Source: Bacillus sp. MM2020_4 (GTDB taxonomy: Bacteria; Bacillota; Bacilli; Bacillales; Cytobacillaceae). From it: a DNA stretch of 64,000 nt. The stretch covers positions 62,001 through 126,000 of the forward strand of contig NZ_JAANMZ010000001.1 of assembly GCF_011250555.1 (NCBI RefSeq), given 5' to 3'. Under the pieces are notes generated by a model, which saw only the letters and a list, made by a program, of their open reading frames with translations, was not told where the DNA came from and did no database searches. Made by a program: the position numbers and the translations under genes. This document shows, in pieces, positions 1-9,186 of this stretch (positions are counted from its first letter, which is position 1; every line of letters begins with the position of its first letter).

Positions 1-396
1 TGGACCGGCACCAATCCCTGCTGCTACATACATCCCGCCACCGATACCCGTGATGAACACTCCAGAAAGGAGAATCAGATAATCGAGCCATGTATTTGTT
101 GCTTTTGGGAGAATATCTAACCAAAGAAAAAAGTCCATTATGGGACCAATACACAGTGCATTTAAAATGGTTCCCAAGCTTATATAGGTGCGAGCAACAA
201 AAAAGGAAATGATGATTAAGACGAGCCCGCAGATAACGCCCCATGTACCAATGGTTAATCCAAAATGCTGATAAAGTGCCACATTTAAGACTTCCCAAGG
301 ATGCAGCCCCACATATTTAACCTTAACTGCGATGGCATTACCTAGGCCAAAAAAGGTGAGCCCCAAAAAGAATAAACAGTACTGAAAGAGTTTCAA
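1..396 (-). CDS. YczE/YitT-like membrane protein, N-terminal part only
   Basis: The reading frame is open to the window edge, so only the first about 132 residues are visible. It is very hydrophobic, with about four membrane segments, and ends at the edge in a glycine-rich stretch (GIGGGMYVAAGIGAGP) typical of the YczE/YyaS/YitT family of unknown function. An in-frame ATG lies at 411, but no good ribosome site precedes it. A TTG at 396 is preceded by GGGGGA at suitable spacing and gives the N-terminus MKLFQYCLFFLGL, which fits the family, so I chose TTG. It is divergent from the SRPBCC gene. Family assignment is from memory of family character; the substrate is unknown. Confidence 0.7.
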   Translation of the reverse strand, partial: MKLFQYCLFFLGLTFFGLGNAIAVKVKYVGLHPWEVLNVALYQHFGLTIGTWGVICGLVLIIISFFVARTYISLGTILNALCIGPIMDFFLWLDILPKATNTWLDYLILLSGVFITGIGGGMYVAAGIGAGP

Positions 397-578
397 CTGT
401 ATGTCCCCCATAAATTCTAGTGACTTTTCTGAATATTAAAACCTATCTACATATCTTAAAATGTACTGTCACATTTTTCAATAGTTAATTTGAAATATGG
501 CTAAGAATACAGCCGTACCGTTTACGAAAAATGAAGGTATGTTTCTTCTATAAACAATAAATGCAACATATAGTTAAT

Positions 579-608
579 AAAAGGCCTTCAGTCGTATGAA
601 GGTCTTTT
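579..608 (+). terminator. Hairpin with short T tail ahead of the SRPBCC gene
   Basis: Arms AAAAGGCCTTCA and TGAAGGTCTTTT pair with one G-U, loop of 6 bases, and the 3' arm itself ends in TTTT. It sits 28 bases before the start codon of the next gene and no plus-strand gene precedes it in the window, so it could be an attenuator in the leader rather than the end of a transcript. Confidence 0.4.
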
Positions 609-636
609 ACTTTGACAATGAAAGAGGGATACACCA

Positions 637-1086
637 ATGCCAAGCGAATTGCAACAAGTAGAATTAGATATCCCAATTGAGGTGATTTGGGACTTTATTA
701 GAGACGAAAATAATTGGGCGCCACTTGTCCCTGGGTATATTCAACATGAAAAAATGAATGAGCGTCAAATCAGCTGGGAATTTAAAAGCGACCTTGTTGT
801 CATGAAAAAAAAGGTTACACTCGTCATTGATATTAAGGAGTGGAATGAACCGAGTAAGGTGAGCTTTGAATTAAAAAGGAAGAACGAAAAGTATATTGGT
901 GAAGGGTATTTTGAAGCAAAAGCCATAAATAGAAATAAAACACGAATTACTGGATTTCTCGAAATCAATGCAACAGGGCCAATGGGGACATTAGCAAATA
1001 ACCTTTTCAAAAAAGCAATTCAAATAACGGATGAAGAAGTGACTGTTGCGATCTCTTCAAAGCTTGAAGAATTTACTAGAAAATAA
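637..1086 (+). CDS. SRPBCC / CoxG-like lipid-binding fold protein
   Basis: A 149-residue protein beginning MPSELQQVELDIP, with the alternating strand pattern and C-terminal amphipathic helix of the SRPBCC (START-like) superfamily, nearest in my judgement to CoxG/carbon monoxide dehydrogenase subunit G-like proteins. The phrase ATGPMGTLANNLFKKAI resembles the CoxG C-terminal helix region. No carbon monoxide dehydrogenase genes are nearby, so a role in CO metabolism is not supported; the family binds hydrophobic ligands. It stands alone between terminator-like hairpins. There is AAAGAGGGA ahead of the ATG. Confidence 0.65.
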   Translation: MPSELQQVELDIPIEVIWDFIRDENNWAPLVPGYIQHEKMNERQISWEFKSDLVVMKKKVTLVIDIKEWNEPSKVSFELKRKNEKYIGEGYFEAKAINRNKTRITGFLEINATGPMGTLANNLFKKAIQITDEEVTVAISSKLEEFTRK

Positions 1087-1096
1087 ATCAAAAAGA

Positions 1097-1130
1097 GCAA
1101 CCCCTGATAAACAATGGGTTGCGGCTTTTT
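1097..1130 (+). terminator. Rho-independent terminator after the SRPBCC gene
   Basis: GCAACCC and GGGTTGC arms 12 bases apart, followed by GGCTTTTT. Confidence 0.8.
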
Positions 1131-1190
1131 ACGGTGATGATGATCGGAAAACTTATGTATTAGTAATTGATAAGATAGAATAACTAAGGA

Positions 1191-1223
1191 ATCCTGCTTC
1201 ATATTGGAGCAGGATGGTTTTTT
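1191..1223 (+). terminator. Second terminator-like hairpin upstream of ppc
   Basis: Perfect arms ATCCTGCT and AGCAGGAT around a 9-base loop, then GGTTTTTT. No recognisable gene lies between this and the previous terminator, so it may end a short untranslated RNA or back up the first terminator. Confidence 0.6.
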
Positions 1224-1344
1224 ATATGTTCTTTTTCAGTCTAAAGTGATAAAGTAAATTTAAATATTGAACATTTTCATAAAAAAATGTTATATTTATA
1301 TATAAAATTTAGCGAATCTTTTGAATAAGGGGAAGGTGATCCAT

Positions 1345-4110
1345 ATGGCAATTGAAGAATCGAAAGTAAATGACAGCAGTCTTCCATTACGCCGCGATGT
1401 AAAATTACTTGGGAATATGCTAGGAGAAATCCTGGTAAACCATGATGGTCAGGAACTCTTTGAAAAAGTAGAAAAAATAAGACTTATGTGCAAAACACTT
1501 AGGACTCACTTTGATCAAGAGATTTACACAGCCCTAAAAGAGGAGATTTCCAGCCTAAGTTCGCCAATGCGGAAACAAGTTATTCGTGCATTTTCGATGT
1601 ATTTCCATTTGATCAATGCAGCAGAGCAGAACCATCGAATTAGGAGGCGTAGACAGTATCAACTCCAGGACGAAACGATTGTTCAGCCTGCATCAATCGA
1701 GAGTGCTATCCTTAAACTGAAAGAAAATGACATTCAAGATGAGGTTATTCAAAATGTATTACAAACATTGTCGCTGGAACTAATCATAACTGCACATCCT
1801 ACGGAGGCGACAAAACGTTCTATTCTTGAAATTCAGCAAAGAATAGCGGCATTATTAAACCAGCTTGATCATCCATTACTGTCGACAAGAGAGCAAAAAA
1901 AGCTAGAAGAGAGCCTTTTTAATGAAGTGGCGATTCTTTGGCAAACGGATGAATTGCGTGAACATAAACCGACTGTGCTGGATGAAGTCAGGAACGGGTT
2001 GTATTATTTCGATCAGACATTATTTGAGGTACTACCTGATATTCATCAGGAGGTAGCAGAGTGTCTTGAAAAAAACTATCCGAACACTTCATGGGATGTT
2101 CCCAATTTCCTTCGTTTTGGCTCATGGATTGGCGGTGACCGCGATGGTAATCCAAATGTTACCCATGATGTTACTTGGGGAACACTGGAAAGGCAGCGGA
2201 GGCTTGTCTTAAAAAAATATAAAAATGTTTTAATAGATTTAATGAAACGATACAGTCATTCTACGAAAAGGGTTAAGGTTAGTGACGAGCTTCTTTCCTT
2301 TCTTGAGGAAAAAGAGGATGTATTTTTAACAGAAGAGAAAAAATGGCCGATAAAAACAGAAGTTTACCGACGGGTTTTCGCTATGATCATTGAAAGAATA
2401 CGGCAGGTTGGTAAATCCGACACGGGTTATCAATCAGCTGATGAATTATTAGCCGATTTGTTCATGATTGACAATAGCTTAAAACAACATCATCCAACAG
2501 CACATGAATTAAAAATTATTCAAAAGTTGATTCGTCAAGTTCAGCTGTTTGGCTTCCATTTAGCCACACTTGATATCCGGAACCATAGTGGTGAGCATGA
2601 GGCAGCTATGACGGAAATCCTGCGCAAAGTACAAATTGCCGAAAATTATGCAACACTTTCTGAAGAGGAAAAGGTAAAAATATTGCAGGGAATTCTTATG
2701 GACCCTCGACCACTCCTTCTACTAAATGAAGATTATTCCGCTGAAACACAGGAAATGATTAAAGTGTTCCAAATGATTAAAGCGGCGCATGAGGAATTTG
2801 GAAAGCGGTCGATTTCTGTTTATCTTGTCAGTATGACGAAATCTTCAAGTGACTTACTAGAGGTTCTTGTTTTAGCAAAAGAAGCCGGAATTTACCGACT
2901 TCATGCCGACGGAACACTAGAAAGTCATTTACATGTGGCTCCATTACTAGAAACAATCGATGATTTATCTGCTGGTCCAGCCATCATGGAAAGACTTTTC
3001 AACATGCCTGTTTACCGCAATCATTTGCAAATTATGGGGGACCAGCAGGAGATTATGCTAGGTTACTCTGATGGAAGTAAAGACGGTGGAACGTTAACGG
3101 CTAACTGGAAGCTGTATAAAGCACAGATTGAAATACATGAAATGGCAAAAAGGTATCAGATTGGCCTTAAATTTTTCCATGGGCGCGGGGGATCATTAGG
3201 ACGTGGCGGTGGTCCGTTAAATAAAAGTATTCTTTCACAACCGGCAGAAACAATCGGCGATGGCGTTAAAATTACTGAACAAGGTGAAGTGCTCTCTTCA
3301 AGATATCTTCTTGAGGATATTGCCTATCGTAGTTTGGAACAAGCGACCTCTACCTTGATTCTAGCTGCCACACATGTTTCAAAAGAAGTGGAGCAGGGGC
3401 AATTACGCGAACAGGTTTGGGAAGAAGCTATTGAGGAAATCTCAAGTGATTCTTTAGCAAAATATCAAGCACTTGTATTTGGTGATCCTGATTTCCTTAC
3501 CTACTTTAATCAAGGAACACCCTTAAAAGAAATCGGTGACCTAAATATCGGCTCAAGACCGATGAGTCGTAAGAATAAAGGCAGATTTGAGGACCTAAGG
3601 GCGATTCCGTGGGTATTTGCATGGACACAAAGCCGTCAGCTGCTTCCTGCGTGGTATGCTGCCGGAACAGGTTTAGACAACTATGCGGCAAAAAGTGAGC
3701 AAAACCTTAAGCTTCTACAGGAAATGTATGGGAAGTGGCCGTTCTTTCAATCAACCATTAATAATCTACATATGGCTTTGATGAAAGCAGACATTACAAC
3801 GGCAAAAGAATATTTATTGCTTGTAGAAGATCAATCAATTGCAGATAGAATTTTTGGCGATATTCTCGAAGAGTATGAAAAAACAAAGGCAATTCTTCTT
3901 AAAATTACCGGTGATAAAGAATTGCTTGATCACACACCAAATATCAAAGAATCTGTCTACAGACGAAATCCCTACGTGGATCCGTTAAACTTTTTACAAG
4001 TTGATCTTATTAGAAAGTTACGAAAACAGGAGGAGCCGAGTGAAGAGTTACTCACGGAAGTGCTTCTCACTATCAGCGGAATCTCCGCCGGTTTACGAAA
4101 TACAGGTTGA
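1345..4110 (+). CDS. ppc: Phosphoenolpyruvate carboxylase
   Basis: Catalyses PEP + bicarbonate to oxaloacetate + phosphate, replenishing the TCA cycle. About 921 residues, usual for the family. Visible signatures are TAHPTEATKR with the catalytic histidine near residue 151, GSWIGGDRDGNP, LGYSDGSKDGG, the PEP-binding loop FFHGRGGSLGRGGGP near residue 613, GSRPMSRK and the C-terminal RNTG. An in-frame TTG start at 1321 exists, but GGAAGGTGATCC directly before the ATG at 1345 decides the start. It is monocistronic: terminator-like hairpins lie before and after. B. subtilis relies on pyruvate carboxylase, so a PEP carboxylase adds a second anaplerotic route here. Confidence 0.97.
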   Translation: MAIEESKVNDSSLPLRRDVKLLGNMLGEILVNHDGQELFEKVEKIRLMCKTLRTHFDQEIYTALKEEISSLSSPMRKQVIRAFSMYFHLINAAEQNHRIRRRRQYQLQDETIVQPASIESAILKLKENDIQDEVIQNVLQTLSLELIITAHPTEATKRSILEIQQRIAALLNQLDHPLLSTREQKKLEESLFNEVAILWQTDELREHKPTVLDEVRNGLYYFDQTLFEVLPDIHQEVAECLEKNYPNTSWDVPNFLRFGSWIGGDRDGNPNVTHDVTWGTLERQRRLVLKKYKNVLIDLMKRYSHSTKRVKVSDELLSFLEEKEDVFLTEEKKWPIKTEVYRRVFAMIIERIRQVGKSDTGYQSADELLADLFMIDNSLKQHHPTAHELKIIQKLIRQVQLFGFHLATLDIRNHSGEHEAAMTEILRKVQIAENYATLSEEEKVKILQGILMDPRPLLLLNEDYSAETQEMIKVFQMIKAAHEEFGKRSISVYLVSMTKSSSDLLEVLVLAKEAGIYRLHADGTLESHLHVAPLLETIDDLSAGPAIMERLFNMPVYRNHLQIMGDQQEIMLGYSDGSKDGGTLTANWKLYKAQIEIHEMAKRYQIGLKFFHGRGGSLGRGGGPLNKSILSQPAETIGDGVKITEQGEVLSSRYLLEDIAYRSLEQATSTLILAATHVSKEVEQGQLREQVWEEAIEEISSDSLAKYQALVFGDPDFLTYFNQGTPLKEIGDLNIGSRPMSRKNKGRFEDLRAIPWVFAWTQSRQLLPAWYAAGTGLDNYAAKSEQNLKLLQEMYGKWPFFQSTINNLHMALMKADITTAKEYLLLVEDQSIADRIFGDILEEYEKTKAILLKITGDKELLDHTPNIKESVYRRNPYVDPLNFLQVDLIRKLRKQEEPSEELLTEVLLTISGISAGLRNTG

Positions 4111-4120
4111 TATAGATTTA

Positions 4121-4162
4121 AAAGGCGATAAACTTTTTAAAAAAGGTTTATCGCCTTTTTTT
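4121..4162 (+). terminator. Strong terminator after ppc
   Basis: Thirteen-base arm AAAGGCGATAAAC pairs with GTTTATCGCCTTT, followed by a run of seven T. Confidence 0.9.
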
Positions 4163-4242
4163 ATAAATTTGACAACGGTCAAGGTTGAAGTATCTCATTC
4201 CCTATAAGATTAAGAGGAAATAACAGAAAGGGGAAATGAACA

Positions 4243-4473
4243 ATGAAAACTATTAAATTGCACCTGGAGGACCTTACCTGCCCAAGCTGTATTAAAAAGA
4301 TTGAACGAGCACTTTTAAATACGAAAGGTGTCGAAGGGGCACAGGTACTATTTAACTCTAGCAAAGTAAAGGTTGTTTTTGATGAGGGTATCATTGAATC
4401 AACTAGTTTAAAGGATGTAATTGAAAAATTAGGCTACCAAGTGTTGAGTACAAACGAAACAAACGGGAGGTGA
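4243..4473 (+). CDS. Small heavy-metal-associated (HMA) domain protein
   Basis: A 76-residue single HMA domain with the metal-binding motif LTCPSCIKKIE at residues 9-19 (CxxC at 12 and 15), like CopZ or the N-terminal domain of a P1B ATPase. It ends just before the start of the ATPase gene, which has no N-terminal HMA domain of its own; the ATPase ribosome site GGGAGG lies inside the last codons of this gene. The arrangement suggests a metal donor working in trans for the pump. The metal cannot be read from the CxxC motif alone; copper, zinc and cadmium are all possible. Confidence 0.85.
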   Translation: MKTIKLHLEDLTCPSCIKKIERALLNTKGVEGAQVLFNSSKVKVVFDEGIIESTSLKDVIEKLGYQVLSTNETNGR

Positions 4474-4478
4474 TAAAA

Positions 4479-6326
4479 ATGAATCGAAATATGAGAGGAG
4501 CTATCGTCTTTATTTCAGGCAGCTTGCTTGCAGCTGCCTTTTTATTTCACTTTATCAAAATAAATGTCTTACAAGATGCGATGCTCATCCTTGCTACCTT
4601 AATAGCTGGTTATCCTATCGTAAAAAAGGCATGGCAATCCGCTAGGATGAAGGCCTTTAGTATTGAGTTACTTGTCACGATTGCCGTGGTGGGGGCAATG
4701 ATACTGGGGGAATATGTGGAATCTGCAGCTGTTACCTTTTTGTTTTTACTAGGGGCATACCTTGAAGCACATTCTCTCGAAAAAACACGGAATTCATTAA
4801 AATCTTTGATGGAAATGACCCCTCTTAAAGCCACAGTGAAAAGAGAGGGGAAATCAATCATTGTTCCCGCTGAAGAGGTCACTAAAGGAGAACTTTTACT
4901 CATTCCCTCTGGCGAAAAAATTGCTGTTGACGGAATAATAACTTCGGGTCAAGCATTCTTAAATGAAGCAGCGATTACAGGGGAGTCTGTCCCTGTCAGA
5001 AAACAAAAAAATGATCATGTATTTAGTGGAACGATCGTTGATAGCGGATATATTGAAGTGCTGGCTGAAAAAGTCGGGGAGGACACGACGTTTTCCAGAA
5101 TTATTGAGCTAGTGGAAGAGGCCCAAGAGTCAAAGGCGAAAACTCAGAAGTTTTTAGAAAAGTTCTCCAACCTTTATACACCAGCGATTATTATTCTATC
5201 CCTGATTGTCTTTGTTTTTACGAAGGATATTGAATTAACGCTGACCTTCCTGGTAATAGCGTGTCCGGGTGCCTTGGTCATTTCTGCGCCAGTATCGCTT
5301 GTTGCGGGGATTGGGAATGGTGCTAAGTACGGTGTCCTGATAAAAGGCGGAGAAATAATGGAGAAACTGGCAAAAATCGATGTTGTTGTGTTTGATAAGA
5401 CGGGTACACTCACAAAAGGGCAGCCGGAGGTAACAGCTATTCAAACCTATGGAATGGATGAGGATGAATTTTTAACGATGGTGGCTGAGGCAGAGGTTAT
5501 TTCGGAACATCATTTAGGTCGGACCATTGTAAAAGCAGCCGTAGGCAGAGGATTAAAACTTATAAATCAGCCTAATGATGTTGAGGTGATGAAAGGGCAT
5601 GGTATAAAAGCAACCATCAAAGATAAAAAGTTGGTAATTGGGAATAGAAAATGGATGAATGAAAATCAAATACCTATTCCTGATACGGTGGAAGTATACG
5701 CAGAGCAGCAAGAGTTGGACGGAAATACAGCGGTTTTCACTGCATTAAACAATACCATTATCGGCGTTATTTCAATTGCCGATCAAATACGAGATGAGGC
5801 TGCTAAAACGATTCAAAAGTTAAAGCAATGCGGAGTAAAACAAATAGTTATGCTTACAGGAGATAACCGGCACACAGCTAATAAAGTCGCAAATCAGCTC
5901 GGAATGGACCAATATTTTGCTGAACTTCTCCCAGAAGATAAAGTAAGGCAGATTAAACAACTTCAACAGCAGGGTTATAGGACAGCTATGGTCGGTGATG
6001 GCATCAATGATGCACCTGCCATTGCAATCGCCGATATTGGGATTGCCATGGGTGGGTCAGGAACTGATGCGGCAATGGAAACCGCGGATATGATCATTAT
6101 CTCTGATAAGCTTGATAGGCTAGTTCATGGATATACATTAGCGAAAGCAACTGTCAGTAATATGAAGCAAAATATGTCTTTTGCTGTTGTAACTGTTGTG
6201 ATTTTATTAGCAGGAGTTTTATCCAAGAATATTTTTCTTGCCGCAGGGATGTTCATTCATGAATTTAGTGTATTGGTGGTTATCTTAAATGCACTTAGAC
6301 TTGTGCGATATAAATATGCCCCGTGA
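4479..6326 (+). CDS. Heavy-metal translocating P1B-type ATPase with CPG motif
   Basis: Membrane pump of about 615 residues. Visible are membrane helices near the N-terminus, the actuator motif TGES, the intramembrane motif ACPGALVISAP, the phosphorylation site DKTGTLT, MLTGDN and GDGINDAPA. Typical Cd/Zn/Cu pumps have CPC at the intramembrane site; here it reads CPG, which changes a canonical ligand position. There is no N-terminal HMA domain; the separate HMA protein immediately upstream may replace it. I chose ATG 4479 over the in-frame GTG at 4470 because GGGAGG lies eight bases before it. Substrate metal is unassigned. Confidence 0.92.
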   Translation: MNRNMRGAIVFISGSLLAAAFLFHFIKINVLQDAMLILATLIAGYPIVKKAWQSARMKAFSIELLVTIAVVGAMILGEYVESAAVTFLFLLGAYLEAHSLEKTRNSLKSLMEMTPLKATVKREGKSIIVPAEEVTKGELLLIPSGEKIAVDGIITSGQAFLNEAAITGESVPVRKQKNDHVFSGTIVDSGYIEVLAEKVGEDTTFSRIIELVEEAQESKAKTQKFLEKFSNLYTPAIIILSLIVFVFTKDIELTLTFLVIACPGALVISAPVSLVAGIGNGAKYGVLIKGGEIMEKLAKIDVVVFDKTGTLTKGQPEVTAIQTYGMDEDEFLTMVAEAEVISEHHLGRTIVKAAVGRGLKLINQPNDVEVMKGHGIKATIKDKKLVIGNRKWMNENQIPIPDTVEVYAEQQELDGNTAVFTALNNTIIGVISIADQIRDEAAKTIQKLKQCGVKQIVMLTGDNRHTANKVANQLGMDQYFAELLPEDKVRQIKQLQQQGYRTAMVGDGINDAPAIAIADIGIAMGGSGTDAAMETADMIIISDKLDRLVHGYTLAKATVSNMKQNMSFAVVTVVILLAGVLSKNIFLAAGMFIHEFSVLVVILNALRLVRYKYAP

Positions 6327-6369
6327 CTGGTGCGGTAAAATTTTGAACATTTTGTGAACTTTTTAATAA

Positions 6370-6387
6370 TGAATGGCTATTCATTCA
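6370..6387 (+). promoter_or_regulatory. FadR-like operator upstream of adhE
   Basis: TGAATGGCTATTCATTCA differs at one position from the B. subtilis FadR consensus as I recall it (TGAATGAMTANTCATTCA). FadR is the TetR-type repressor of fatty acid degradation that is released by long-chain acyl-CoA. The site lies about 160 bases before the adhE start codon and after the metal ATPase. Identification is by eye. Confidence 0.5.
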
Positions 6388-6544
6388 TTTTGGCACAAAG
6401 TTCGACATTATTCGATTCATGCAACATGGTATATTTTAGCCAGAATAGGAATAAGGGAGTGAATCTGAAGAGCTCACGCACTGGTTGAGGAAGCCTCATT
6501 CTTTTGAAAATGCAAAAGTTTATAAATTCTGGAGGGGATTTTGA

Positions 6545-9148
6545 ATGGCTGTAAAAGAAAAAGTGGTCCAAGAAAAACATTTAGTTCCGGAAATGATTGA
6601 TACATTAGCCAATAAAGCTGCAAAGGCATTGGAGGAGTTTCGCTCCTTCAATCAAGAAATGGTAGATGAAATTGTTAAGCAGATGGCGCTAATAGCTCTC
6701 GAAAATCATAAATACTTAGCAAAGCTGGCTATTGATGAAACAAAAAGAGGGGTCTATGAAGATAAGGTTTTCAAAAATATGTTTGCTACCGAGTGTATCT
6801 ATAACAACATTAGAGATATGAAAACGGTAGGAGTTATAAGTGAAAATGAAAATGAAGGTATGGTTGAAATGGCCGAGCCAGTTGGTGTCATTGCCGGAAT
6901 AATCCCCATTACAAATCCGACATCAACCGTTATATTTAAATCGTTAATTTCACTTAAAACAAGAAATCCAATTATATTTGCCTTTCCGCGTTATGCACAA
7001 AAATGCTGTACGGTTGCTGCTGAACTGCTTAGGGAGGCGGCCATAAAAGCGGGGGCACCGGAAAATTGCATCCAGTGGATTGAAGTTCCTTCCCATGAGG
7101 CATTCCAAACCTTAATGAAACATCCATTGGTTTCGCTCATACTTGCAACAGGTGGACCTAACCTTGTCACAGCTGCCTACAGTTCTGGAAAGCCTGCACT
7201 TGGTGTTGGGGCTGGGAATGTACCGTGCTATATCGAAAAAACAGCCAATATCAAACGGGCTGTCAATGATCTTATTCTATCAAAAACGTTTGACAATGGG
7301 ATGATTTGTGCTTCAGAACAGGCGCTTATTATTGACAAAGAAATATATGACGAGGTAAGGCAGGGGTTAATTGTTAATAACTGCTATTTCCTAAATGAAG
7401 AGGAGCGTCAATTGGTAGAGCAAATCGCTATTGATCCAAAACACGCTGCACTTAACCCAATGATTGTTGGATTACCTGCCTATTTGATTGCAAAAATGGC
7501 GGGGGTAAATGTTCCAGTCAATACAAAAATCCTAATTGCCGAGTTAGAAGGTGTAGGCCCGAACTATCCACTTTCTTGTGAAAAGTTAAGCCCGATTTTA
7601 GCCTGTTATAAAGTTAACAGTACGGCTGAGGGTTTGCAGATTGCTGCGGAAACATTAGAATATGGCGGTCTTGGGCATTCTGCGGCACTTCACACAGCTG
7701 ACCAAAATCTAATCGAACAATTCTCACTGCAGATGAAAGCGGGACGAATTATTGTCAATACACCATCAACCCATGGGGCAATCGGGGATATCTATAATAC
7801 ATCGTTGCCATCTTTGACAATTGGATGTGGAACTTATGGAGGTAACTCTGTGTCGCAAAATGTCGGAGCAGCGAATTTAATCAATATTAAAAAGGTAGCG
7901 AAAAGAAGAAAAATGACGCAATGGTTTAAAGTGCCTTCACAAGTTTTCTTTGAGCAAAATTCCATTCAAATACTTGCACAGATTCCAGGTATTTCGAAAG
8001 CATTTATCGTTACCAGTGGAAGCTCTATAAAAAATGGCTATGTTGATAAAGTTCTCTATTATTTGAATAAGAATGGTGCAAAAATCCAGTTCGAATCCTT
8101 CTCAGAAGTAGAACCAGATCCTAGTATTGAGACGGTTATGAATGGTGCAGAAAGAATGAGAAGGTTCCAGCCGGATTGCATCATCGCCCTTGGTGGCGGT
8201 TCGGTTATGGATGCAGCAAAAGCGATGTGGCTTTTCTACGAACATCCAGAGACTGATTTCCATAGCTTAACACAAAAGTTCTTTGATCCGTCAAAGAGAG
8301 TCGTAAAATTTCCGGCTCTTCGCAGTAAAGCAAAATTGGTGGCAATCCCAACCACATCTGGGACAGGTTCAGAGGTTACTTCTGTTACCGTTATTACGGA
8401 TAAAAAGACCAATAAGAAATATCCACTGGTAGATTTCCAACTGACGCCTGATATTGCCATTGTAGATCCACAGTTTGTCATGACAGTTCCGAAACAGGTT
8501 ACTGCAGACACTGGGATGGATGTTCTGACCCATGCAATTGAGTCTTATGTATCAGTTTTGGCAAATGATTATACAGACGGGTTGGCACTTAAGGCCATCC
8601 AGCTCGTTTTTGATTATTTGCCGCGGGCATACAGTGATGGAAGTGATGAACTAGCAAGGGAAAAGATGCATAATGCATCGACAATAGCAGGAATGGCTTT
8701 CGGTAATGCCTTTTTAGGTATTAATCATAGCCTTGCCCACGTGCTCGGGGCTGAGTTTAGTATCCCGCATGGACGCGCAAATGCTATCCTCTTGCCGCAT
8801 GTAATCCGTTATAATGCCGCAAAACCGAATAAGTTTATGACTTATCCTAAATACGAACATTTTATTGCGGATGTACGCTATGCGGAAATTGCCAAAATGC
8901 TTGGACTCCCCGCGAGCACAACAGAAGAAGGGGTTAACAGTTTAATCAAGGCAATTGTCAACCTTGCAGACGAATTAGATATTCAGATGAGTATTCAAGC
9001 AAATGGTGTTAATAAAGAAATGTTTGAAAACAAAGTAGCCTTACTTGCCGAAAATGCATTTGACGATCAGGATACCATTGCAAATCCAAAACAACCATTT
9101 ATTAGCGAGCTTGCAGAAATATATCGTCAGGCTTTTAGGGGCGTATAA
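6545..9148 (+). CDS. adhE: Bifunctional acetaldehyde-CoA / alcohol dehydrogenase
   Basis: Reduces acetyl-CoA to acetaldehyde and then ethanol, reoxidising two NADH; a fermentation enzyme that forms spirosomes in other bacteria. Full length at 867 residues. The N-terminal aldehyde dehydrogenase domain carries the catalytic cysteine in NGMICASEQ near residue 255; the C-terminal iron-dependent alcohol dehydrogenase domain shows ALGGGSVMDAAK, GTGSEVTSVTVITD, MDVLTHAIESYVS and NHSLAHVLGAEFSIPHGRAN with the iron-binding histidines. GGAGGGG lies eight bases before the ATG. The upstream region holds the FadR-like box and a possible extended -10 (TGGTATATT near 6427), so expression may respond to acyl-CoA. 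Single gene, followed by a long hairpin. Confidence 0.97.
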   Translation: MAVKEKVVQEKHLVPEMIDTLANKAAKALEEFRSFNQEMVDEIVKQMALIALENHKYLAKLAIDETKRGVYEDKVFKNMFATECIYNNIRDMKTVGVISENENEGMVEMAEPVGVIAGIIPITNPTSTVIFKSLISLKTRNPIIFAFPRYAQKCCTVAAELLREAAIKAGAPENCIQWIEVPSHEAFQTLMKHPLVSLILATGGPNLVTAAYSSGKPALGVGAGNVPCYIEKTANIKRAVNDLILSKTFDNGMICASEQALIIDKEIYDEVRQGLIVNNCYFLNEEERQLVEQIAIDPKHAALNPMIVGLPAYLIAKMAGVNVPVNTKILIAELEGVGPNYPLSCEKLSPILACYKVNSTAEGLQIAAETLEYGGLGHSAALHTADQNLIEQFSLQMKAGRIIVNTPSTHGAIGDIYNTSLPSLTIGCGTYGGNSVSQNVGAANLINIKKVAKRRKMTQWFKVPSQVFFEQNSIQILAQIPGISKAFIVTSGSSIKNGYVDKVLYYLNKNGAKIQFESFSEVEPDPSIETVMNGAERMRRFQPDCIIALGGGSVMDAAKAMWLFYEHPETDFHSLTQKFFDPSKRVVKFPALRSKAKLVAIPTTSGTGSEVTSVTVITDKKTNKKYPLVDFQLTPDIAIVDPQFVMTVPKQVTADTGMDVLTHAIESYVSVLANDYTDGLALKAIQLVFDYLPRAYSDGSDELAREKMHNASTIAGMAFGNAFLGINHSLAHVLGAEFSIPHGRANAILLPHVIRYNAAKPNKFMTYPKYEHFIADVRYAEIAKMLGLPASTTEEGVNSLIKAIVNLADELDIQMSIQANGVNKEMFENKVALLAENAFDDQDTIANPKQPFISELAEIYRQAFRGV

Positions 9149-9156
9149 GTATGAAG

Positions 9157-9186
9157 GTCAGTCCCAGGATGTATGCTGGGACTGAC
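9157..9186 (+). terminator. Perfect 11-bp hairpin after adhE without T tract
   Basis: GTCAGTCCCAG and CTGGGACTGAC flank an 8-base loop 9 bases after the adhE stop. No U-run follows, so it may act as a 3'-end stabiliser or a weak terminator rather than a classical one. Confidence 0.5.

Noticed and set aside
6346..6362. Rex-like TTTTGTGAACTTTTTAAT upstream of adhE, and TTGTGAACAATCACGA near 9282
   Set aside because: Only one half-site matches in each case and the spacing is wrong for a Rex or Fnr palindrome.
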